Source: Triplophysa rosa | Taxonomy: Eukaryota; Chordata; Actinopteri; Cypriniformes; Nemacheilidae | Direction of reading: 5' to 3' | NCBI RefSeq assembly: GCF_024868665.1 | Contig: NC_079905.1 | Span: 9,759,080 to 9,823,079, forward strand | DNA: 64,000 nt | Shown: positions 1 to 25,663 of the stretch, piece after piece | How the letters are laid out: every line of letters begins with the position of its first letter | Numbering within the stretch: the stretch's first letter is position 1 | Position numbers and translations under genes: made by a program | The notes under the pieces: generated by a model | The model's database searches: none | Told to the model about the DNA's origin: nothing | What the model saw: the letters and a program-made list of their open reading frames with translations, nothing else

Positions 1-31
1 TAAAGCTTTTGCCTAAAATCAATATGTTTTA

Positions 32-14364
<14,333 letters not shown>

Positions 14365-14800
14365 CTTCTTTAGTAAATCCTTTCAGAAATTGCTTTCAGG
14401 TTCTTCAAAAACGTGTTTAAAAAGCAAAAAAGAAACTTATTTCGATACTTCTTGCAGATAGTTCCCTGTCTGGATAAAAACGGAGAAAACTCAGCAGAAC
14501 ATCTTCAACACAATAACGTATTTCCAGCCGGACGCTGCTGGAGGCTGCTGATCACGTCCAAGTCCACTGTGAGAATGAATGTCCTCACTTCAGCTTCAGC
14601 ACCAGTGGACAGCGCAGGACTCATCCATTATTCATCACACTGTCGCGGTCACTACACGGACACACGCGGACACACTGACACGGACCGTTGCGTGACAGGT
14701 GGGTCTCTGATGAACCAATCGTCAAACGCGCCGTTGGGGAAGTGCGCTATGGCTGATGTATACTTGAGCAAATATAGTTCACTCAGAAACATCATAACAA
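14365..14800 (-). promoter_or_regulatory. Probable igdcc3 5' UTR and promoter
   Basis: The 430 bp upstream of the igdcc3 ATG are richer in GC and CpG than the neighbouring DNA (for example the stretch 14525-14730). The 138-aa plus-strand ORF here looks like an antisense shadow of the CpG-rich DNA. No TATA box was recognised and the transcription start is unknown. Confidence 0.5.
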
Positions 14801-16167
14801 CGTCCTTTATGGAAATTGATTACGCTTGACGATTTATCTAGCTGTTCTCTGATGCAACGGAGTGTCACTAAACAGATTAATGCCCTTGTTCTTATAAAAA
14901 CTGGACTATAGACATTTATAGAGGTGAACAATCCAAATAAGCAGCATATTAAATCAATAAAATAAAATATGAACTAAAAAGAACTACACTACAATACACT
15001 ACACATTTCACAACACTACAGAGCGTTAATCCTGAACCTCTATACATCAATTTTTGGTCCACCACTTCTAGAAAAACAACACTCATCCTGTGTGGCCAAA
15101 TCCAAAGAACCATTTAACCTAGGAAAACTGATTCAATTAACAGTGATTTGCATGTGGAGTAGTTCATGAATAGATCTGCATGTTAAATGAAGTGAGGGGA
15201 ATGCCCAGGGGCCGTCCCTTCACATGATACTAATTGAAAGGAAGTGCATTTAGTGAAACATGTGAGAGAAACACACCAAACAGGTCAAGGGTCGATAGGA
15301 CAAAATAGACTGTTATAGCTGTTCAGACACATGCTGAAAACAATGTCCATTCATTTACATAGCAAACTTTGTCCTGAGCTCAGGGCGGGGACTAATTTGT
15401 CAAAATGGAATTCTGCAGTATGCATTTGAAAGATCATTAGGATCATTTAAACTCTTTACAACACTTAAACAATGTTAGGGGAATTAGGTTACGCTACCAA
15501 TTAGGCACTTAAAAAGCATTCATCTTTCGGTATTTTGTTGTCCTAAATGTTGTTTTCAAATGCTGATGTGGAAAAACAGTTTTCAGCATAAATGCATAGA
15601 ATAAGGACTACAGTAAAATAATTATGAAAATGTTTCTGTTGACCCTGTAATATATCAATTTCCATAAGAAGACTGTGTGTCCTCAGGCCACAGGAAGAGA
15701 TCAATGATTGAAGCGGGGAGAAGAAACGGGATGGGCCTCACCTACCGTTCCACTCTGCCCTTATCCCATTAGGAACTCTATGGCTGCCCAGTTAACCATG
15801 GACACGGGTACAGGGATAATCCACCCTAACACTTTAGGACTCATTCACTGCTCTCTGCATGCCTGTTATGCTGGTAACTCTATTATGGACTGGGGAGAGA
15901 GTCAGAACGGTGAGAGGTATCAAAAGTCATCTACTGCGTGTTATGAGAAAACAGTGCTTTACAATAATGCTTTTTTTTACAGGATAAAGCATTTTCTCCT
16001 TTGTGTTTGTTCTGTGTTTTGGAATGTATCTTCACCACCAGGTTCAGGTTCATTTCTGATCTTTAATAAAATCTGAGCAACCACAGACTGCTTCATCTAC
16101 AAGTCTATAAGTGGTTTAAGCCCTTCTTATTTGTCTCTTGGTGTATCTAATACAAATATATACATCA

Positions 16168-16345
16168 TAGATGGTTTCATCGGACGCACGCAGCAGGCCC
16201 GAAGTTAACTTTGTCTGTTTGTTTATAGGTCTGGCTAGTGGCTATAATATAACTTTTTTATCAATTTTATTTAATTTATATTACTATTCATTTATATTAA
16301 CATTTTATTGTATGATAATTGCATTAAATAAACAATTTGTTGAAT
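16168..16345 (+). repeat. Dispersed repeat, copy 1
   Basis: The stretch starting ATGGTTTCATCGGACGCACG and running through TTATATTAACATTTTATTG is recognisably the same as the reverse complement of 40775-40905 inside ago2. This points to an interspersed element of unknown class. Confidence 0.6.
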
Positions 16346-17182
16346 TTTATTGAATATAATTTTTTTAATTAAAAATGTTCCTTTTTATTAAATAAACGGT
16401 TTGTTGAATGGGTTGTTACTTTGTAGCATGTATGTTTAGGCAAGTTACTGTTTTTCTACTGATAACCCAAAATAATACTGGCTAGATCTACTTTTAATTT
16501 GCTTAATAATTGGATATTAAATATGCAAACATCAAATTGCATTTTAATGTACACACACATGATATTTATGACATCAACTCAGGGTGAGGATGATACAAAC
16601 CCACATAGTTGGTCCAGAATGTGTTAGTGCATGTTTTTATTGCAATACTTTTGAGATTTACAGTGAATGTTCCTGTAAAATTTGCACTCTATTTATGTGA
16701 TTAACTCATGAAAATGTATTCCAATATACTTACTGAGAAAATCTCAATACTTTTGATGTTATATTGAAGACAAACACTGAAAAATAACAATATTTCCTCT
16801 ACCAGAGAGGGATAACACAAAAAAGTTAAATTCAGTATATCAAAATATATGTTATGAATAAAACTGCAACAAAAATCTAATACAGAAATCCATAAAAAGA
16901 CATTCGGTCATAGAAGTCACAAAAATGACCCCTCTGACAACACAAAAATATAACATGCAAGCAAATGGATATGCTACCACATATGAGCCAAATCTCAGTT
17001 TCACATACAGTAAAGCTGAGCCTTAAATTTAAAGAGTTAAATCTGTCCTCATTTTACCATCATGATAATAAAAATAACAAAGATTGGCCCTTAACTATAG
17101 CCAAGATCCTTCATTACGTTTTAAAATGGCAGTTGTTCTATGCTGTAATAAAATCTAAAATTTTAGTTCTAAACAACTTCAT

Positions 17183-17626
17183 TGCCCAGTTTCACAAACA
17201 AGGCTTAAAGTCCCCGTGAACCGTAAGTTGTGATCGTTTTTACTTCCGTATTTTGACGCATTTCCGAGTGAAATGGAATTTCTAATGAGAAAAATAGTGG
17301 GCGTGTCTTTCGTCTTTCTCTGCGATTTGATTGGATGTATAAAACAGCCTTGCATTTGGAAATGGTAGCAGACTGACCGTTGAAGGGGAGGAGTTAACGG
17401 ATGCTCCGCACAAGCCGTCTAACGTACATCATTTGTGATAGATAGTCATTACAGGAAAGAAGTGCATTTCAGATTTTAACTAAAGAATTAACACACGCAT
17501 TTTTAATAGCGAATGACACACATTAATAAACTATTTACAATAAACGCTGAAATATTTCATGAAAAAATAGGCATTGTAATTTTTTATTTAACTGGGACTT
17601 TAAGCCTTGTATGTGAAACCAGGCCC
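17183..17626. mobile_element. MITE with about 32-bp terminal inverted repeats
   Basis: The left end TGCCCAGTTTCACAAACAAG...TTAAAGTCCC and the right end GGGACTTTAAGCCTTGTATG...CAGGCCCA are reverse complements with few differences, enclosing about 440 bp. The interior is noncoding and may be a second nested element. Confidence 0.75.
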
Positions 17627-17873
17627 ATATGTTACTTCACCACATATATCTGTAAATAAATATAACTTTTTATTAATAACAACCAAAATTAATATCAAGG
17701 CACATAGACCTGCTTTTTTATTTCTTCTTATTAAAATCTATTTTAAATTTTTATCCAATTTATGTTTTCCCTATTTAAGGGCTATATTTAAGTTAATTGG
17801 TAAAAACCAACATTAACCTTCCTAAAAAACTTCCTTAAAACTGCAAAAGTACTTTCCCTATATGTACATTATT

Positions 17874-17886
17874 TTTATTCTTTATT
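17874..17886 (-). other. crtc2 polyadenylation signals
   Basis: Two AATAAA hexamers on the minus strand (17881-17886 and 17874-17879) lie only about 18-30 nt after the stop codon. They imply a very short 3' UTR if they are used. Confidence 0.6.
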
Positions 17887-17903
17887 ATGACTAAACCAAG
17901 TTA

Positions 17904-20900
17904 TTACTGTGCATAGCCCAAGTCTTCCAGAGAAGGAAAAGCTTCACTGTCCAGGCCAAATGTTTCTACATCAAAATCCAGGACTGATTCAGGCAGGCCT
18001 GTTGTGTCCTGATCCAGCCAGGACAATGACTCTGAAAAGGTGGAGAAACATTTAAGGATGAAAATATCTAAAATAGAATCTAAAATAACTGGCAATAAGA
18101 CAAAGTCCCTATATACTTTCAAATCTATGTATTTTAACATACCTAACCATGTAAAACCTATTTAAACGCTACATTTGCCATTTATTTGATCAATCTTACC
18201 AGGAAAGTTGATAAAATGTTGCATCTCATCAGTACTTCCGCTTTGGTTTTGGTGTGGTACGTTGTTCTTGAATCGAAGCTGTTCACTGCTCTCCGCAGTT
18301 TGACAATTAGGATCTGACCCTTTACCGCCACCTAGTGGCTCCTTTTGAAGCACACCAAGCTGTGCAGGAGACAAACACAAAATCTCAGAGACAGTCACAC
18401 ACCATATGGCTGTAACAATGAATAAGACCTGAATAAATTATTTGTAACAGAAACGATGAACCTGCTGAGAGAGGGCCTTCGCCTGCCTAGGGGTGAGGTG
18501 TAAGCCGACGTAAGATTCCTGCAACAAAACAGGGACATAAAGTATAATGAGACACCAGCATGATTAATCCTGACTCTTACAGCTATAGTTAAGCCTGGAT
18601 AATCTGAGGAAGAGACAGACTGCCGAAAGGCCAAAGCGCTCACCTTGTTCAGTTCAAAACCTTTTTCATTTGAGCTCGAACTTGGTGTTGGCACTTTTCC
18701 ACCTTCTCTAGAGTCTGAAATACTCTTTCCTTCAGATTCAGATTGCGGTTTGGGTTGCTCATGCGTCTGCATGCAGGATCTGAAAGGTTTTCCTTGCGTT
18801 TGTGGGTTTTTCACATGAGTCCATCTTTTCTCCTGAGTGTTGGGTAAAGGCGCAGGGTGATGCGGCTGTTGATGAGGCTGATGCAGATGACCTTGATATT
18901 GGCCCTGTTGGCATGGCAACTGCCACCGCCTTGTGCACGGGTACTGCTCCTCAGACATCTGAGGATCCTGGAATTGTACATGCGCTTGTGTAAATGGTTG
19001 CTTTATGGTTTGTTGGTGCTGAGTAAATGGAGTCTTTGAATTATACAGTAACTGCTGTTGATATTTGGACGGTGGTTGTAAATGTTGCTGCATCTGTCGA
19101 GTCTGATTGTGAATGTGGTGCTGTGAATTAAACAGGTTTGATTGTGTCTGATGTGTCTGCTGATGTTGTGGTTGGTGTTCACGGTGTGAGATGGCAAAAT
19201 CTTGACTCCACTGTTCCATCTCTGGGATAGATTGATGGTGCGTTTCCAGAGGAAAGTACTGCCGCACCGGCTGATGGGACATTGGAGGGGCGGTTTTAAG
19301 GAGATGACTGCAAGGATATGCTGGTGGCTTTGTTTCCTTAAGAACTTTGTTGGGGTTGAGGAGAGAGCCCTGTGCGAAACATTTAACACGTTAAAACAGA
19401 CAAATCATATCAAACAAGTGATACAATAAATATTATTGAAATTATTTAATGAATTTATTAAAGAGGTACTATTAAAAGTTTAACAAAGGATCGGTAATGC
19501 AGTTTAAGGTGGCTCTGTTTATATACTGTACATGTGTATACATGCTGCATTGCATCACTTCCGCAGCCACCTTAAAAAATAGACAGTGACTTTTATATAT
19601 AACTTAAACCAAAACTTTAAACTGTCTCATATGGGCAACTCCAGCTTTAAGTATGTGACATTTTTAGTCAAAACTTGAATTATTAATTCTCAGAGAATGT
19701 ATTTATTATCAATATATTGAACAGTCTGTTTATATTTTACTAAACCCCTGATGATAGAGTCCAGACATCAGAAAAATATTAGTCTATGCACGAGTTTTCC
19801 ATTTTAAAAGAGGGAGAAATTAATGTGTTATTGATGTGACAAAAAAGGATGCATGTTTTTGAGAGACAACATACTTTGTAGGGTTTCTGTGAATTGAAAT
19901 GTACAAACCAAAAGCAATAATACCTAACAAATGGAGAAGGGATGACTCTTTATAGAACATAAAATTGTTACTATTTTTCATGTGGCCATTTATAAAGAAT
20001 ATGGTCCGTTTTGGATGTCACAATTCCGTTATGTATGTGACGGTTCACTATGGAAAACTATGCTTTTAAAAAAAAGTGCTTTAAAAACTTTGAGATTTCA
20101 TGTGGGTATTTAAACCACCATATATTGACATCTGATCTATCAGTATGGTGAAATTCTCTGCTAAAAACCTATAGTCTCATATTTTGAATCAAGTGTATTT
20201 TAGACATTTCAATACTTTCAGAACTTGATTCACTGTGAGCAAATACGATGTTCAACAACGTTCACATCTTGCCTGTGTTATAGAAGACATTGTTGGAGAC
20301 ACTGCTGGTGAAAATTGCTTTGGATGCTGCCAGCGTGAATCTCCACCGGACACAATGAGCGGGCTGAGCTGGGTTCTCTTCCGTGATCCGGCGGTATGGG
20401 CTTGGCCAGGTAGACGTGGCGAACCGGCGAGAGAGGAGGAGGAGCAAGAGCGTGACCCTCCGATTCCGCTGCTGTAGCTGCAGGGGCTGGCCGACGACTG
20501 GATGGACTGGTTACTTAGCGAAGAGCTACTAAGGGAGGACTGCAGGGACTGGTTGCTGAGAGATGATCGCAGGGAGGAGTTGCTAAGTGACAGGTGTAAG
20601 GATGTGGAGCTCAGGGAGCTGGGCAGGGAGTGGCTGCTGAGCGATGATTGGATGTTGGGATTGCTGAGTGAAGACTGGAGTAAAGGATTACTCATGGACG
20701 CCTGAAGAGATGTGGACAGATCTAGGAGAATGACAAAAGTGGGTTACTCAAACGCTCCTAAACAGACCTGACCACAATCTCACACAGACTGTAGGTCTAT
20801 TTACTATTAAATCAATTGAATAGTAAATGCAATTCACACATTGTCAGATTGTGACACATACTGGGCAAGTTAAAGTTGGACATAATGTTGGGGTGCGTGG

Positions 20901-23316
20901 ACGTGCTGCTCAGGTGATCTGCACTGTTGTGGGGCTCAGAATCCTGGCCTACAGGCAGTGGAGAAGGCAGGTGGAGGCTGGAGAGGTCCGGAAGAGAGCC
21001 GCTCGTACTGAGTGCTGATGGGACGACGAGAGAAGTCATCTGCTGACTGGGCAGTGGGAAGTTGCTTTGGGGGGAAAAAAGAGTCTAACGGGTGAACTGG
21101 CAGAATTGTAATTTAATGAGTGAAAACTATCTATCCAAGACTAATGAGGAACTTACCGAACAACAGGTGTTTCATATCCAGATGTTGCCACAAAAGATAG
21201 CTAGAATGATGATGCAATGGACACTCAATATTAAGACTTGGAAAAATGATTTTGATAAATGTAAAAAAATATGCGATAAACTTGAGCAAGACAAAAAAAA
21301 ATACCTTTTTTATTTTGGGAGATATTGTCTCCTCTTGTACATTTTCTTCAATTAGAGGCACTGAATGTGCAAACATGCCTTAAAATATTTTTTGAAATGT
21401 CATGTCATGTACATCAAGTTAACTGTATACCAAACTGAAAGTTTATTACATAAGACAAAATAATGTGCCACAGTTAAACTCACTGTGTTTGGTATGAGGG
21501 TTCAGGACTTGGGCAGATTTTGGGTGGCCATGCAAATGGACGTTTCGCACACTGGTGTGGAGGGCCGAATCAGAGTTGGTTCTGAAAAGAGAGAAAGAAA
21601 TAGAGAATGATGGGCCTCAATGCGGTGAAGAATGGGATCAGCATTCTCAGCTCTGTTTACCTATTCAGAGCTGTCAGAGGAAGATGGACCATCTGGCTCT
21701 TCTCTGTGGCAGAACAACTGGACCAGTTTCTACTGGAGCTAACCAGAAAGTCACAACAAAACTTAATCTATGCACATGAACAAAAGCTTAAGAAGGTTAT
21801 CAACACATCAGACTGTGATTTCATTTGGAACATGTGATTGTTTGGAACCTAACGTAAACATAACTGTGGTGCTTTTAAGCACAGATTGTTTATGACCTTA
21901 CATTCTCCAGGCTGGACCTCGAGGAGGAGAAAGGTGGGTAGACAGATAAGGTGCTCTATCAAACTGTGAGAAGAGTTAAGGCTTAATATTAACAATAAAA
22001 TAATGATATAATTCAAGCTGAATATGATGCTACTATAAACAGTATAAAATATTTTATAAATGAGGATACATGTCTTCTATGTGGTCTGCCAAAAGGACTC
22101 GGCGGTGTGTCTCTGTATCCTTCATCTGCCTCTAGGAGTTGCTGGGTGAGATAATTTGGGTACTGTGAAGAGTAAAAACAAAATATATTAGTATTAAAAC
22201 GGAAGGCCTTTATCCTCTATTGAAATAAAGAGGAGGACAGTGATACTAAAAACACCTCACCTGGGTTTCTATAAAGCATCTTGAAATCTGATTGACATTT
22301 GGCAGAGACCCTCCGTGGTATGGGACCGTGCTTCTGGTTTCACGGATTCTCTCAGCCTGAACCTGTGGATGAAATGGTAACCACAGGTTAAGTTAAGCAC
22401 AGGTGAGTCGTGTATCCATCCGCAAACAGTGTATTAGATTCAAATCTCAGCATGCTCTTCCATACAATGCATTTAACCTCAGGGGAGCTGCGAGGAACAA
22501 AGCCTGTTGCATCATAATTCAAAACAGACACTATACCTGAGATTTACAGACCCCCTTTTGCTTCAACGTGGATGAAAAAGAGACTACATGAGTGACTAAC
22601 AAAGTGCTATTTATGTGCATTGACATAATACACGTCGACTTGGCGAATCACAAGTCCATATCAAATGCTAAAAGGTTTAATATACATGGGGAGATCTTCT
22701 CTTTCAACATAGCGGTTATTAATAAAGCCCCTTTCCTTATTTATGACGTATAACTACTCTAGGTTTTATTATAATAAAATTGTCGTATTCATGTTTCCTG
22801 CACCATTTTTATTACCATATCGTTAACACAGAATACAATGGTAAAACTAACTTGTAGTTGTTTGCTATACTTTACTACTGATAAAACAACTCATTTAAGT
22901 ATTATAGTTAAACCACGGTTAGTTTTCTTATAGATATCTATCTCACTCGCTAGCTGCACCTAAAGATATTAAGCTCAGGGGATTGAGGGGCATGAATTAC
23001 AAAGACAAGAAAAGTTTCAGCAGTCCCGTCAGATCGTTATAGTATTATTGCATTTGAATGTTATGCGTTATATGATAGCGGCTGTAAATAAGCCTTACAA
23101 GAGGCCTCACATGTTGTGTGTTGAGGTTCGACTCACCCTGATGGAAGTTACGTCCATCATAACCTCGCGGAAAGCCGCTGTGTCTTCAGCCTGCCGCTGA
23201 GTGTGCAGGGCGATCTTTTCGCTGAATTTACGAGGATTACAGCTTCCCTGTGCCGATCCCGCTCCGGGCCCTTGCCCGTGTCCTATCTCCCCAATGCCAG
23301 CGCCTGACATGTGCAT
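17904..23316 (-). CDS. crtc2: CREB-regulated transcription coactivator, CRTC2-like
   Basis: Thirteen exons: 23137-23316, 22261-22362, 22070-22162, 21902-21963, 21484-21581, 21305-21360, 21157-21200, 21064-21157 continuing as 20862-21064, 20273-20721, 18644-19369, 18462-18518, 18200-18359, 17904-18031 (the eighth exon is 20862-21064). They sum to 786 codons with matching phases. The N-terminal CREB-binding helix is clear ([19 protein letters not shown], residues 20-38), then [12 protein letters not shown] (75-86), [11 protein letters not shown] (147-157), [22 protein letters not shown], a serine-rich repeat block (about 285-340), KQFSP..SPT.SSITQ (ends 429), and a Gln/His-rich domain (430-600). 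The acidic C-terminus ends EDLGYAQ. CRTC proteins shuttle to the nucleus when dephosphorylated and coactivate CREB. SLSNPN and IEEN features favour CRTC2 over CRTC1/3. Oddities: one GC-AG intron, Ile at -3 of the SIK/14-3-3 serine, and no usual DRL ending. An alternative start is Met3 at 23310. Confidence 0.87.
19503..19576. repeat. 12-bp perfect inverted repeat in crtc2 GC-AG intron
   Basis: TTTAAGGTGGCT at 19503-19514 and AGCCACCTTAAA at 19565-19576 are exact reverse complements 50 nt apart. They lie inside the intron that uses a GC donor, about 130 nt upstream of its acceptor in transcript order, and may be the ends of a small MITE. Confidence 0.6.
20490..20700 (-). repeat. Coding nonapeptide tandem repeat in crtc2
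   Basis: The crtc2 exon 20273-20721 encodes about six consecutive degenerate nonapeptides of the form SSLSNxSLQ (for example [27 protein letters not shown]). They correspond to a 27-bp tandem repeat. Mammalian CRTC2 has a shorter stretch of the same kind (SLSNPNLQ). Confidence 0.8.
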
Positions 23317-23930
23317 TATTTCGTAAAGTTTGGGAAAATAAGCTGGCTGACACGGTCAGAGTTCGATAAGTGACCCGAGAAAGCAACACTTTTGACAACA
23401 GTGAGCGGTGCATTGTGGGTAATGTAGTACTGTACGGGGCAGAAACCGTCGTTGCCAAGTTGCGTGCGATATCTGTGAAGCACACACGCCCAACTGCTGA
23501 AAAGATGGAAAAACAACTCTGGTATTTTGGGAAACGTAGTTTGTGCTACTTGAACGACTTACAGTTGGACATCATTTTGCATTTTTTCCGCCTGGTAACA
23601 TTTTCACAAAATTTGGTGAACCAAACGGGACTTTAAACTTCTCTGAAAATTACAGACATGACACATTTTTAATGACTGTCAATTTTAATTAATAAATGAA
23701 ATGCATATGTATAATGATATAAGACACATATTATGAACTTGGCTCAGGTCAACTTTATGATGTGTTTAAACTCGTAAAATGATCATAAATAAGGAAAATA
23801 AAATTCTGTAAGGACCACAAAATATTTTTCATAAAGACTACACTTCCCATACACCGAATGACGTCTCTTTGAAAGCCTGTCGATTTACTTCCGTTCCGCT
23901 TTAACAGCTCTCCTCTCGCGCACGCAGAAC
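23317..23930. promoter_or_regulatory. Bidirectional crtc2/chrac1 promoter
   Basis: Only 614 bp separate the two divergent start codons. Three sequences resemble the ZNF143/THAP11 (SBS) element ACTACAnnTCCC. They are 23410-23428 on the minus strand (ACTACATTACCCACAATGC), 23528-23540 on the minus strand (ACTACGTTTCCCA) and 23837-23850 on the plus strand (ACTACACTTCCCAT). There is no clear TATA box, as is usual for housekeeping divergent promoters. The transcription starts are not visible. Confidence 0.7.
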
Positions 23931-24622
23931 ATGTCCGATGCAAACATGGAGGAGAAAGTTGAACAAGCTACAAGTAGTAAAACTATATCTCTGCCTATAT
24001 CGAGGGTGCGATTAATCATGAAAAGTTCTCCTGATGTGTCCTGTATTAACCAGGACGCTCTTTTCCTGACAACAAAAGCAACGGTAATTTAATGCTCTCA
24101 AAAAACGGCCAGCTAACGTTACCTTTAGCTAACGTTTGTTTATGATCATGTGAGCATTCGTCTAACCAGTCACCTCTTTGGTTTATACAATTTCTAAAAT
24201 GAAGTGCAAAATTAAAGCACGTGACAAAATTATCATTTGTGGTTCTTTAATCAAATTATTCACATTGGTGTTTCGTAATAGATAAAGACTGGCAGCATAA
24301 CATATCTTATCATGTCTGACCTATCGTGATTTCCCTTAGGAGCTTTTTGTCCAACACTTAGCTCTGTCTTCGTTTAAAAATGGTTCGGGTAAAGAGACAA
24401 ACACACTCTCGTACAGCGATCTGGCTAACGTAGCAGAGGAGACGGAAACGTTTCAGTTTTTAACCGGTGAGTTTTTGTCGTTTTGAACTATAAACACCAT
24501 TCAGAACTAAACGTATTAATGTAGTCATTTTATATCTTCTAGACATCCTTCCAAAGAAAATCTTGGCCAGAGAGTATCTGAAGTCACTAGAAGAAATGAA
24601 AAAAGAAGATGGGAACCTGTAG
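23931..24622 (+). CDS. chrac1: chrac1, chromatin accessibility complex histone-fold subunit
   Basis: Three exons: 23931-24083, 24340-24466, 24543-24622, with GT-AG introns and summed phases giving 119 aa. The protein contains ISLPISRVRLIMKSSPDVS (19-37), INQDALFLTTKATELFVQ and YSDLANVAEETETFQFLTDI, which follow human CHRAC1 (CHRAC15) almost residue by residue. CHRAC1 is a histone-fold protein that pairs with POLE3 (CHRAC17) in the ISWI/ACF1 remodelling complex CHRAC and helps nucleosome sliding in the nucleus. The fold fills almost the whole chain. The long acidic Asp/Glu tail of the human protein is missing here: the protein ends KKEDGNL. It shares its promoter with crtc2. Linkage to ago2 nearby matches human 8q24. 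Confidence 0.95.
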
Positions 24623-25340
24623 TGATGTTTCCACAAGTCAAAGGAAATTCATGTGAACTGGGTCTCACCACTTCCATAATACTTTTACAAAAGCAATGGA
24701 TTAAACCTTAGGATTTCATTGTTTTATGAATTAGGACACATTACCCAAAGACTTTTCTCACCTCGGAGTTTTAATCCTACCATAGTCAATCTGTTACACT
24801 AATGTTGTCTTGACCAAAATGTATAGTAGCCTCTGAAGATTTACAATCAAAGCACTCAGAAAATACGCCATACTATGATTTTTTGCATGGTTAGGGAAGG
24901 GTCTTCATCCAGCTGCAACAATCCATGCATCCATACATTCAGCATGTGTTGTTCAACCTTGTTCATGTTCCTTCAATTTATAAATGTAGCTTTGCTCAGG
25001 GTTTTCATGGGCATTATAATTTTGGCATTTTAACCACTTACCTGCTGAAGTGAAATATAAAGTTGATTTACGCACCGTAGAATTTCAATAATAAATCAGT
25101 AGTTCATATATGAAGTTAGGTTTTGTCCCTTTAAATCTGCATTTATTAAGAGCCCATAATATGTAAACATACATGAGGTGCTATTCTTCAGCTTGGTCAG
25201 GTGAAACTCATCATGACTGTTTTGTATTTTTGATGACACGTTTGTATCTGAGAGCTTGAAGATTTATATAGTGTTCTGTATTGTAGTTAAATGCTTGAAC
25301 CGCTTTGTATTTGAATAAATGCATTTGCTTATTGTTTGTA
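24623..25340 (+). other. chrac1 3' UTR with poly(A) signal
   Basis: AATAAA at 25314-25319 on the plus strand suggests a 3' UTR of about 700 nt. No other feature is recognised in it. Confidence 0.6.
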
Positions 25341-25615
25341 CTATGCAGTCCTTTTTACATTCTCAGACACATTCAGCATCATAAAATTGTTCTCTACTTA
25401 TTATGCAGCCGTCTGTAGTCTGGGGTATAAAAATAGTTTTTATTACCACCACCTAATACTTGACTCATTTCCTTAATAGAGAGGGTGTAATGCATGAAGA
25501 AAATGCTTTAAATGTACCAGTACAGAAGAACAGCGTGCTGTAAGCATGCACTATATTACTATAAATGTTTTTATAAAAATTATTTTTTTGGAAAAGACAA
25601 ATCATGCATTTTAGT

Positions 25616-25621
25616 TTTATT
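25616..25621 (-). other. Poly(A) signal of the secreted coiled-coil gene
   Basis: AATAAA on the minus strand lies 43 nt after the stop codon of the 203-aa gene. Confidence 0.6.
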
Positions 25622-25663
25622 CCACATATCCACATAACATTAAGTAGTCCTGTTTATATTAAA

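Larger units (their letters stand above)
14830..17870. other. Intergenic DNA between igdcc3 and crtc2
   Basis: AT-rich DNA without a supportable gene. It contains a dispersed repeat (16168-16345), a TIR-flanked element (17183-17626), and a few blocks of balanced composition near 15160-15260 and 15680-15930. Confidence 0.65.

Noticed and set aside
14413..14829. 138-aa plus-strand open frame over the igdcc3 promoter
   Set aside because: Antisense to the igdcc3 5' UTR and promoter in CpG-rich DNA. No protein-like features.
15708..16076. 122-aa plus-strand open frame between igdcc3 and crtc2
   Set aside because: Low-complexity end, no domain and no supporting splice sites or poly(A) signal.
17183..17626. 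Possible small gene between the inverted repeats
   Set aside because: The interior has only short frames, and the matched ends identify it as a nonautonomous transposon.
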